Source: Rhynchonema sp. JSB1_4 (taxonomy: Eukaryota > Nematoda > Chromadorea > Monhysterida > Xyalidae). From it: a DNA stretch of 64,000 bases. How positions within the stretch are numbered: the stretch's first letter is position 1; each line of letters begins with the position of its first letter. Position numbers and translations under genes: made by a program. Below the pieces are notes generated by a model. It worked only from the letters and a program-made list of their open reading frames with translations. It ran no database searches and was not told the DNA's origin. Where the stretch lies: assembly GCA_030248065.1 (NCBI GenBank), contig JASAMV010004664.1, positions 21,741 through 85,740 on the forward strand, written 5' to 3'. This document shows, in pieces, positions 12,020-24,300 of the stretch.

Positions 12020-12265
12020 ATAACTTTTCAAAAAATTGAGCTGTGCAGACTAGGGTATGTTATCTGGCTTTATCGACATTATATATAGCTCAAGAAAATA
12101 ATTCTTTCAGCAATAATTATATATACGTACGTAAAATACATCCAATAACAAAATTATATGCCGCAATTTGAGTGGCGACCATTATCGAAACGAACCAGTG
12201 CGAGACATGTCCAATTGATGAGCAGGTCGACAAACTTCACCATTAGGATTTTCCCCTATCGTCTG

Positions 12266-12275
12266 TGAAACATCA
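12266..12275 (-). promoter_or_regulatory. TGATGTTTCA motif upstream of RGS start, minus
   Basis: Lies 44 nt before the predicted RGS ATG, pointing away from the gene. Confidence 0.45.
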
Positions 12276-12318
12276 TCGTGATATCATCGAGATCAGGAGC
12301 GCGGCGCGATACCCTTAC

Positions 12319-15300
12319 ATGCGCTTTGGACAGCAACGTCAGCCGTCGGACACGTACGACACGCCCTTTAACGACAAATGCAATACAACGGCGACAACGG
12401 CAATCACGACCGCGTCTGCTAGATACAAAAGACAGGTATGGGCTTATATGAGCACTGTCGTCAACTCCCATTAATTTCTGGCGCTCATTTGGGGCTGCTT
12501 GAGTTGGCGACAATCATACTTGTGTTGTTGATGATCCGCAATCACTCTTTTAACAACTAACAACAATTAACAACAATCACTCTTTTGTTGGCATCCGGGG
12601 GGATGGGGTTTGGCTGCGGGTGGATTACGTTAGACGTTGATTTGCCAATGTTTTTGTGCATTACACACCGCACTGTGAAGCCACAGCCAACCAGTTGTGC
12701 ACTGGCTGTGTAGCCCAGACGCGTTATGCATATACACGCGTGATGGCCGAGTGGCTGAGGTTTCACGGATGGGCGTATTTGATCGATACCAAATTAAAGT
12801 CAAATGCACACGGCCGTTTGGCAGCAAAGTGCATTTACTACTAGCATTGATTAAGTGGTAATTGTCATAATGGTATACGATGACGGGCACGTACATATAT
12901 CTCAGTCATTTTAGCAGTCGGGCCAGAATCACGTGTCCACATACAGTATAAAGTCCAGCCACGAACTCATGAGACGCCTATTGCAGTTCCACATGTTCTC
13001 AACCTTTTCGAAAACGAACGAAAGAGAAATTGGGCGCGTTTATGTGCATATTGTCGATTTCTTTTTCCTCAGTTTTGGAAAAGTTTTGAAACACGTGGAA
13101 CAGTAACAGGCGTCTCATGAGCTCGTGGTTGGAATACTCAAGGAGCACGTACCATGGGAAACATCAACCTCGGTCTGGGGTCGGATGCGTTCTTGGGTTT
13201 TCGGGGAATACTAAAAGCAGCGTTTGATTTTCTGCAACATTTTCCGGAAACGCAAGCGATTATGATAATATGGCAGGCTAAATCCCAGATCAGTGTTGTT
13301 CATTGCTCATCATGCACAGCAGCAATGGCTAATTCTATTGTCGGTTGACGAAGACGCGTCGAATTTCGTGCGAGCGCAAGGCAATTTCTAATGTCGGCAA
13401 CGTATGTACTATGTATGTACATATGTAATATGGTTTATACAAACTAATGTAAATGCACTCTACGCCAACACGAGCCCGATTTCGGAGGTGGTGTATGGCG
13501 GTAAAAACGAAAAGAAAGAGAAAATCCTCATCCACGACGTTGCATTCTACAACGTGTGACATTTCCATGATCGGCAGTCACGTTTGAATGTTTCACTAAT
13601 CTGCCAGCTCCGAAAGCGTGCTCGTGTTGGCGTATAGTTTGCCTTTAGGTTTGTTGCGATTCCGCCTGTGTACCTGTTCCTTGCGCTCATTTGAAGGCTT
13701 GCACTAAATTCGACGCCTTGCGTCGATGACACAGGAATAAGCCCGCATATTCTGGTTGAGAACAAAATTTTCAAACCGGAAATCGTCTGCTCTTTCCGGC
13801 TTGCCATACCGCTGCAGCAAGTGCCTCCATATTGTATATAGCTAACCTCACTATCGGGGGCGTGGTAAACTGATTTTCTTGTTTTGCATCCCATTCAGCC
13901 CGGTCTGTCGGCCGCAGTTTGACGGTATGATTTTGGAACGTCGCATGTTTATGTATTACATGTGTATATATCTCGGTAGCATTCCTTCTAGTTCAATCCC
14001 AATAGTTTTATAGAAACAGCACCTTTCGGTGTCTAGTACATGTAGGTACCGTACAGTACCAGCTGCAACTCTGGGCAAAGTCTGCCTTTACGCGTGCGCA
14101 TAGGTAAGGTAGTATAGGTGACCGAAATCACCACCTGCACCGCCATACACAGGGCTGAATCGGTCAAAGGCGTGCGCGTCTCTATGGTGCGTGCGTGTGC
14201 ATGCACTGCGGCGTTCGCCGCTGGCGTGATTATTGCAGCTGCAAGTTGCAGCTGGGACTGCATATTTCGCTTCGTACATGAACGATGGTATACATGAACT
14301 TTGAAACGGCGTCCCAGGGGTCTACAAAGCATATTATTTGTGTATTAGTGAGCAACCTCATCCCGCATGAGTTGTACAGGGCGCGCGCGCTTTGGGACAC
14401 CGTTTCCAAGCATCCTCATACAGCGAGCGTCACTGTACACTCAACTTTGTGTGTATAAGGTGCCAAAGTTGAATGAAACTTCATACCGGAGCATATGCCA
14501 AAAGTCCCCAGGGGCTTATTTTGGGGACGCACACAAGTTTGAGATCTCAGGAAATTATATAATTTCCCAAATTTCCCACTTACTCATATGCAACATCGCT
14601 GAAAATAACCGTAGGTATGTAGATTGGGGCTCATTCTGAAGTACAAGCCCCCACTGAGGACAATCTGGCGGTTGCTTTTTGGCATTATCCGGTACCGTTT
14701 TCACGCGTGCCTCATTTTCAAACTTAAAGTCCCAACAGTGAATTATGATCAACCAAAAATGACGTGTTTGACGAGTATAATGTTATTTGCCGAATAATCA
14801 TTAACTGCCAAAAAAGAATTTATGCCCTCGGTTGACGTTCCCCGAAACAGAAGGTCGCAGTTTGACCATGAGGCACGCTGATCATTTTTAATCATCGCTC
14901 CCTCACTTTTCCTATAGAAATTACAAAAACAAGCAACAACATAATTCTTTTTAAAAATTAACCTAAAATTAAAATAATCTAATATTTGGAATAAAAGAAT
15001 TCAAAATAATTCAGGACGCCGATTCGACTACGGCGGCGTGCGAGTTGATGGTGATGGTGTCGGACAGCAACAACGCTGCGGGCACTGCTGCCGCCACCAC
15101 GGTGCTCATCACGAATAATGACCAACAGGAAAATCAGGTGCGGACCACATTGTAGTAATTTTGGGCCTGCACACGTTCGATTTGCAAGAGCCGATTTTGT
15201 TCCCGGTTCTCTTGAGATTTGACGCGCAAACGCGCATGCGTTGTGAATTCGGCCTAAAAGTGTAGCCCGGGCCTGTGGCCTGGCACTTAATGTCAACTCC

Positions 15301-18300
15301 ATCGTAATCGCTGTATGAATATGTATATACACTGACACAGAAAACATTTTCCAAATTAATAGCGGAGTTTCGCCGATTCTGTGTCATCTCGGGAATCGGA
15401 CTCACGTAGGCGCATAAGTAGACATGTTTTCAACTGAGATCGTCAACTAACGTGAGTTGACTAGCTTAGCTGATGTCCTGGGTTGACCACATATTAGTAA
15501 TCCGTCGGATATTTCTGTGGTAACACGATTAGCCAGTCCCGATATCGTGTGACAAAAGGGCTATACAGTGCACATACAGTATACAAAGTAGCTATATATA
15601 CAATGTATACATACAGTGGTGACCAACGGCCCTTGCGCAGCCTTACATTTAGTCCGTATCAATATGGCTTTACTGCCTGTCTCTTTTCCTGGAATTTTCA
15701 CATTGTCAAGGTTTAACAAATCAGAGTTCTAACGCTTTTCATTGCTGCTCAAAACTATCACATAATACCAGATCCACAGATTACGAGTAACAAGATGTGG
15801 CGAGAAGTTTCACACGTATGTGTCGAACAATATGTAATGTGGTTCTTATTGTTTTTATATTTGCGTTTCATTTTATTTGAACGTCGACTAATTTTCAAAA
15901 GTTTCCCTGTTTATTCAGGCCACGCCGCGGTCCAAACCGTCAACAAAACGTCGTGGTCGCGCGGGTCGCGCGTGCTGCTTCTGCTGGTGCTGCTGCTGTT
16001 CGTGCTCATGGTAAGTTATGTATTGCCATGTCAGAGTAGTTTTTTGAAGAGAGAGCTTGAAACATCTGACAGTCCAAGAAACGTGCTGTTTCTAACAACC
16101 TACATACAAAAAAGAACGTTCTTAGCTGGCAGTATCGCGCGTTTCACTTTCACATATTGCCGATCTAGTGTCACACAACAGCATCCAATCATGCTTATAA
16201 TGTTTTACACGAGAACCTCCCGCATGTTGCAGCAATGCTCCTGATTTTGCGTACGTTTTATTTTCAACACTGAATGTTTCGATGTTGTGGATATGATGTA
16301 AAATTGCAGCTGCCTGTCAGAAACTTGCCACTAGCTGCGTACGCTATACATGTTATATCCCTAGCTGTGAAACAACTCTCGTGCACACGCCACGAAGCTT
16401 CGCGGCTGGTTCCGGCTCGTCCAAAATAAGGCCCACTTCTCCATCAAACACTAAGACCTTCTGTAGATCCAGTTCCGGTTCTGTGGATCCAGATCCGGTT
16501 CAGTGGATCCGGTTCCAGTTCCCAACTGACGCTAACCAGATCACTAATCATCATATCCCAGGAACGCACTAGATCACGACCGATCACTAATGGACAGCCA
16601 GTCGGAACCAGCCACGCGCTTCGGGTGCTGCATACGAGGGTGCGTGCTTGTGTGATGTTTCATGTTATGCCTATCTATAGAAAGGTAAAGGTGTTCAATT
16701 TGGTGCGAGGTTTGGTTTTCTTACGAAAAATATGTATCCGGCAACGGAATGTCGTCGCATTAACTTATGTGCGAGATCATTTCGATGCAAAACAGGCACA
16801 GTTTGAACGCCGAGTTTGACATACATTCATTTTGCGTTGCTGGTTGGTGTGGTGGTTGCTTCGTGTTGGTTTTAACATGATATTTGTTCATTGACCGTGA
16901 GTTCGAGGTTTTATCAGTCTGAGTTTGTTCGTGGTAGCCGGAACATGTCAAGCCAAGATGTGTAACCTTTCACCGTGAAACATCAACTATTAGTTTTGCG
17001 CTTACAACGCCACGATGCAGAGAAGACTAGAATTTAAACCAGCTAACTGATGTTTCAAGGAGCCTCATACAAATATCGAAGCCCGTTAAATTTTGTGAAA
17101 AGTTTGCCACGGTCTTATCGAAACATGTTGCAACCTGTTAAAACGTGCAATGCCGAAAGTCTAAGCGCGTCGGTCACAATTGCAAACATTCCGGACGCGA
17201 GTGGGCACAACTATACTTCCGGAATTTTTGCAGGCGACTGCAAATGTTATTTGTCACGGGTTCTGCTTGATTTGATTACTCATCCAGACATTGAAGCCTG
17301 AGAACTGAATCAAACCTGTAAAAGTCGTGCGGCAAACATGGCAATATCATATTTCGATGCAGCGCGACCTATGTATGCATGCATGTAACCTTTCAGCATC
17401 TCGAATCTCTCAATAATGTGAAGGGAACCCTGCAAGTTTAAGGTAGGACGCGATAAAGGTTACTATTGTAGGCAACAGTACACTTATTTTACTTTTACAA
17501 TATTACACTTTTTTACTTTTTCTACACTTGTATTATGTATTATTGCCCGGAGGGTTTGCGATCAAGGCGCGTTCGATAGAAAAAATCCCGAGCTGAATGC
17601 CAACAGTATTTCGTCAAGTTTTTGGCCCCGACGACGGGAGTCTTTTGTGTCTCAACTTTGGGGCTCAATTTTCCGCCAAGCTATGTACAGTAAAGTTGGA
17701 GTTATACTTGTCCATTTTGGGCTTGTAGACAATGAGGACAAATTTTTGTTTCAATCATATTTTGGGATAGCGTTCGAGCACTAATTTCGACCAGCGTAAA
17801 TGTTGTTCCCCTGCACCAAATGAACAACTTTTACGCTGGTCAAGATTAGTTCTCCAACGCTATCACAAAATATGATTGAAACAAAAATTTGTCCTCATTG
17901 TCCACAAGCCCAAAATGGTCAAGTATAACTCCAGCTTAACATACATACGTATAGGCAAACTACACCAACATATACGGTGAGCTCGACATGAGCTCGAGCT
18001 CAACAAGTATTTCTGCAGCTTATTGTCTGAATCCTGTGTTGTTCATGTGTAAATCTTGCTTATTCGACCACAAACTGTTGTGGCTGATACCACAGAATAC
18101 AATCATAGGTCCATATCAAGCACAGGCTGTTGGATCGCACCGATTACGACGTTTAAACACCCTTCGTAAGTGATGCAAACCGTGTCAATTAAACAGTTGG
18201 ATTTTTTCGGTTTAGACTGTTTTCTAGGCCAATGTGGTTAAATTTCACCGAATCTGAGACCTTAACAATGCTTCAAAAAACCAGCTAAGAATTTTTGCCA

Positions 18301-21300
18301 ACCCTGTCCGAGCATTATCATGACAATCATGTCGAAAACCATTGTTGCACGGTGCATTGGTCTGCCTTTGTGATGTTTCATCCCGTGAGATTTTAACGCA
18401 AAAGTTACGTAAGTTTTGCGTTTAATGCCAGTTGCGCTGAACGATATACAGTCAACTCAGAGATCTCTTTGAGTTGTTCCTAAGCAGCTGGGTCAGTTAT
18501 TAAACCAAAACTGTACCGTGGCAAGATTTTCTAGATTATGCATGCTTTATCAGACATGGTCACATCATTTCGGAGAGTCATTTTTTTTAGCGGACAACCA
18601 GAGAATCTAGAATCTTATCGCCATCTCTTTATTTAGTAATGTTACCTATAACTAACGCCTACGTTATCACTGTTATTTATCACTTTACACCTGCTTATTT
18701 GTAGGTAATTCTAACGCCATTAATCCCAAAGATTGTCGGACAATTACAGTGGCACTAATGGGACTCATACATATAATTATTTTTAACCCGGTGTCGATGA
18801 ACATAAACAGTATGCTGAGCAATTTAATTGACCACGGCAGTACACATATGTACCGTTTTCTCAACTTTTTAAAATCACTTTATCCCCATAGCTGACGTTT
18901 TGAAAATTGCCTCTCAACAGTGTAACAGCAAGCTGTAAAGTTTTATCCAACCAGAAAAGTCCATCGTTTGTTATCGCGGTCCCGTACTTGCTTTGCAAAG
19001 ATACCACGATAATAATCAACTTTGTCTGTTGGGCCAACGATGCATAGTTAATGATAAAATGTGAAAAATAAACGCAAATTAGATTTAACGAAAAATTATC
19101 CTGACACTTCGTTCTCATGTTGGCGCTGTTACGGCCCCATCCGTTATTTTTGTCTTTTTTTGTCCAAGAATGTCTTCATTCTAAACAGAAACGTTTTTCT
19201 CGTTTCTCATGATTCCGTCATGTTATTCTCATCCTTTTCGTCGTCAAGCACAGTTTGGTTGAGGGTTGCTACAGTTCTGCCTGCTCCGTGTTCGTGATTC
19301 AGTTAAAAACTTGAAAGCGTGCTTTCACCTTTATCAATTCAGTTTTCAAAAATTATTCACGCACCAGTGAATTGTGCGCTATACAGTACTTTGCCGCCAT
19401 TGGTGTCGCAATCCAGGTGCCCGTTCGTTCTCTGACCAGGCGTCTCTTTTACTTGCCAAGATGCCAAATTCCAGCCAACACAATTACATAGCATGATCAA
19501 CAGTGCTTTCACAAAACCATGACCAGTGACTCTTCACTTCAATATTCACATTTATCCGTTCGTTTGATGTTGTATTACGACAGGGCAGGCAAAAAAAAAA
19601 AACACAAAAACAAACAAAAAAACCAAAAAAAAAAAAACCACAAAACACACCCCCCAACAAACACACACAGCCAAACAACAACACCACCAACAAAAAACAC
19701 CCCCACAAAACACAAACAGAAACCGAACAAACAACACAGAAAAACACCACACCCCACCCAACGAACCCCAAAAACCACCCCCAACCCCCACCCAAAAAAA
19801 CAAAACCACCCCAACAAGACCAACACAAAAAACAACACAAAAAAAAACCCACAACAAAAAACACGAAAACACAAAAAAACCAAAACAACCCCAAAACAAC
19901 ACAACCAACCCCCAAAAACCACAAAAAACACCACACACACACAAAAAAAACCAACACAAACCAACAACCAAAAACAACACCAAAAAACCACCAAACCCCA
20001 AAAACCCAAAAACACCACACCACACAACACACAACCCAAACAAAAAAACCAAACAAAAACAACAAACAAACAAAAAAAACAAAACACAAAAAAAAAAAAA
20101 CACAAAAAAAAAACAAAAAAAAAAAAAAAAAAAACAAAAAAAACAAAAAAACAAAACACACACAACCCGCCTTTTTACAGCGATAGAACAAGAAAAACAA
20201 ACATTTGTCATCCAATTAACAACTTTACTATTGTGTGTCACACACTATTTTCGCAATTTAATCGTGTGCACACATATCTCAAGCGAGGAGTGACTCACCC
20301 TGGTATTGGACATGTTGAGTCTCTCGGTGGCAGAGATTTGAGATTCTGCTGTCACACCGTGGGTGATATTTTCGAAACGGTGTAAAGGTCAGTTGGGTGT
20401 AAAGGTCGGTGGAAAGCTCGGTCGACAGCTCAGTGTGATAGACCTCGGTGTAAACTTGGAACATTCCACGTTAATAACAGGCAATGTTTCACGTTTACAC
20501 CGAGCTACGCCGACCGAGCTTTCGACCGAACTTTACACCGACCTATACGCCCAACTGACCTTTGCACCGTTTCGAAAATTCCACCCCGTGTTTGCGATGA
20601 TGCTGCCTTATGGTACATATAGCTGGTTATACGAGAAGCTACATACTGTATGTATATATTGCGCGCGACACCGTTTCGCAAAATCGAAAGAGTACCTACA
20701 ATTCTATGTCAATCGTAAGCCATATACTGTATGTACTAGCAATCAATATGTTTTCTCGGTGCTTAGTGTCGAGAAGACTGGTTGGAGACACCTCGCACAA
20801 GCTCTGATATCTGCGTGCAAAACCGGCACAAGTCATATTTTGTTGTGCTACAATGTGCTATTAGGCATTTGTTCCGCCTAGTTATACTTGATGCAGTGCC
20901 TGGATGAAAACGTGTGTCATGGGTTACTGTAATCACCATAGTGCATTTGTCAAACTTAATTATGTACGGCAAGCAGCAATGTTCTTTTGCTGTTATGCAG
21001 GCCGATTCCAAGAAGATCAAGTAACGTTTGTATAAGGCACAACATTAGTAAGTTGTACTTTTTCACGTGAAATCGCTAATTTTTTCTGCATACTCGGCCG
21101 TCGGCCGCATGCCTTCGCAGTGACTTCTCTTGATTTCTTGTGCATTCGGTGGCTTTTTGATGCAATTATCTGCACGGCTGCCTTGGCAACCGCTGGGTTT
21201 CACTCCCAAGACCAAAGTGTCTATAAGCTGACATGTAGAGGTATTCCATACCTATGTACATGTATCTTAATTTGCGGAAAACATTACTGCGCTTGCTTGT

Positions 21301-24300
21301 GTTTGGCTTGAGATTGAGAATCATACACTTGGTTTGGCTGGATTCTCCGCACTAACGCTTTCCTGTTGTCAACTTATTGATTGACTTTGTTGGGCACCTT
21401 TGCTTATCAAACTGTCTAAGGGTATGTAGATTAGTTTAGTACCAGCGAAGCCCACCAATAAGACTGCAAGTCATATAGCCGGTAAGTCACATAAAGACCA
21501 AATAGCCGATAGCCAAATGATCTTCAGCATACAGCAGGAGGCATAAGCAATTTGCAACAAAGTGATCCTGGTTGTGACATGCTAAACAAATACACTTAAT
21601 GTGTATTGTTATTGATTGGAGACAACGTTACCAGCTGCACCCAAGGACCCGTAAAACTGAGATGAAGTCCGCTATTGGTGCCGAGATGCATTAAGTGCAT
21701 CTTGTATATACCGATCCTATCTTATTCACTCGGCTACATGACATACTGTAACAAGCGGCACAATGTAAATTGATATGTAGCTTTCGCTCCGTTGCTAAGG
21801 CGCGCCGCTAATGTCTGTAGCTAAGGCTGTCTTGTGCGGTATGTATACATTAAGCTACATAATGTCCAGTTTGTGTTGTTGTGTTGTTTCGGAGCGGCTT
21901 CTTCTCACAGCAGCACATCACGTGCCTCTGATATACAGTTACACACGTAGACAACGCCGGCAGTACAAGACCATCCGACCTACACACGAATATGTTGTAT
22001 GTACATGACACGTGCGTGCTAATTTTGCCAGTTTGCGCGCCTGGCATTTCTGCAAAAGTTGTTGGGACCGTCGGCTTGTTTTTCTCACGTGTTTCCTCTG
22101 ACGGTTTAGGTTTTCGTCTTTGTTCGTCGCCCTGCTTTTCTCAGTATACCTGATGGTACTGCTCCATGTCAAATTTTTCACTTCAACATGAAAGAAAAGC
22201 TATCAATTTTTCTTCAGTCTTCTCTTTTTAACATAAATAATGCTTGAAATATTTGGTTAATTGGGCAACATAGTATAGTATGTACATACCTTCAAGTCAG
22301 TTCTCCCTCACAATATAGGTTTTATCGAAAGTTCTGCTATGCAAAAAGCGTCTCACGACGTGGGTAATTAATTGCTGATCATATACATAATTGTGTTACA
22401 TCAACAATCAAACATATGTATGTACGTGGAACGCCCACGAAAATATTCGAGCTTCTCGAATAAACTAAAAGCCGCTTGTTATTTATTTTCAACTCCACGC
22501 ATTTACCAGTCCAGCGGGTCTTTGACGTATAAATCCGCTCAAAAGCTTCTAGACGCTAAAATCTCTGTTTTTCTTTGTGCTTGGTTGTTGCTTGTTTTAT
22601 TTACGCATTATATACTTAAGCCGACTAACGCATACGTAACTTATTCTATTTAGACCCGTGAACAAACTATTATCATATCATCATAATTTCCGAATCTATT
22701 TTTCTTCATTTTGAATGCCCCCACAACGCTGTATTTATGAGAGTTCAAACGGAAATCGTTTATTCGTCCTCCGCGGATTACAAGCCGAAACAGCCATCAG
22801 CCACCACCGCAGTCACCGCGCAGATCTATTATCAGAACATCCGAATGCTGCTTACATGGTTGCCTTGTTTCCCCGCCGGTATTATGGGTAATCAGCAGAA
22901 CAGGTCCGTCTCCGTATTCTAGAAAGTATTGAGTTGTGTTCGCGCTTGTGTGCATGTGCATGTAGGCGTATCAATAATGTCGTGAGGGCGCACACACAGG
23001 CCAAAGATCGTTAAGTGTCAGCTTTGGCAAAATGGCAATGATCAAAAGAATTGTCATCATATGTGCAAAAGTTTGTAGCTGAATTTGACATGCGCTGGCA
23101 CTCCCCTGATTTCAGTAGATGCTCATACACATGCCCAACTGACAAGCTTAGTAGGACAAAGCTAAATCTACTCATTGGTAGTTTTATAGTATTCTCGGTG
23201 ATGTCAGCGTGTTTGCGCATTCCTGAAATTTTTCCATGAAATGCTTGCTGCACGAAAAATTGCGTGTTTCGGTGTTGTTGCCTCGAGCATAAAAGAGCAT
23301 AAAGGTGGCGTATATGCTCATAATAATTGATACAGTTAACTGGTTTCGTGACTTTATGTGACTGTACATATAAGAAAGTAACGGAAGGCTAATGTCCGCA
23401 CGGTCGGCAAGTTTGTTTAGACGTCAACTGAGGCAGCCCTGAATGAGCCCGAGAGGTATAGCTGCATGTGGCATTGGGGCTGAGTTACTGTATGATGACA
23501 AGAGGTGACAGTGTGTACCTACGCTGACGACACGAATATAAGTCCAACACAGATAGTAAAACGGAAGAACATGCAGTTATACATTACGGTACATGAGTGC
23601 ATTTGGGAGTTCCTGTGCGTTACTGCCAGCATGATATGCCGATGTACATAAATTGAGCAGATAGCGCAGTAACTCGGTGTTCTGGAAATGTAAGTGTGCA
23701 AGCGACTATCTACGTACAATTTCGGTGGGTCGATATTCTCGCTGCGATACCGTATGAAGTGCTGTAGTTCTTCAAAAGTGACGAAGTTATCTAACGAATC
23801 AGTGCTTTTGTGTAACTGCCCCTGCAGCGTCCCAAGTTTGAACCTCCCCCGCTTTTTGTTCTTGCAGCTTGACGGTACCAAATGCTGAGGCGGGAAATCG
23901 CGGCGGCGATCAGAATCAGCAGATGAACATAATTCCCGATTCGATCGAAGAAAGGTGAGTGCGACGATATTCTTTTGCCACTTTTTGAAAGAGGGTTGAT
24001 GAATGCGCATTGTGCACATGTATAGGGCCGTTATCAACTTTGCTGGCACAGACTTTTGGCATGGACTAGGACTTTAAGCTTTGATTTGGACAAATTTTGG
24101 TTGAGCTGTAGTGATGATGATAGAGTTTGCGCACTAATTTCGACCAGCGGTAAAAGTTGTTCATTTGGCGCAGGCAACAACTTTTATGCTGCGGCCGAAA
24201 TAGTGCGCCAAGTCTATCGCAAAATATATAGCTCAACCAAAATTTGCCAAAGTCCATACCCAAGCTGATATTCACGAAACGGTGGAGTGGAGAGTTGAGT

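Larger units (their letters stand above)
5400..12318. other. Gene-free region between grainyhead and RGS genes
   Basis: No convincing exon was found in about 6.9 kb. The AT-rich first part (5.4-7.4 kb) probably contains the grainyhead 3' UTR. The rest holds two adjacent foldbacks (7435-8047), two MITEs (9030-9794 and 10418-10915), a GT microsatellite near 8985 and one 225-bp foldback (11795-12019). Open frames here are short and lack coding character. Confidence 0.6.

Noticed and set aside
12735..12795. Functional tRNA gene
   Set aside because: The A box is good, but B-box spacing is too short and the acceptor stem does not pair.
19484..20385. Long overlapping open frames (up to 288 codons) on both strands
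   Set aside because: They exist only because the A/C tract has no T and few G, so stop codons cannot form. Composition is Lys/Asn/Thr/Pro or Phe/Cys/Val/Gly only.
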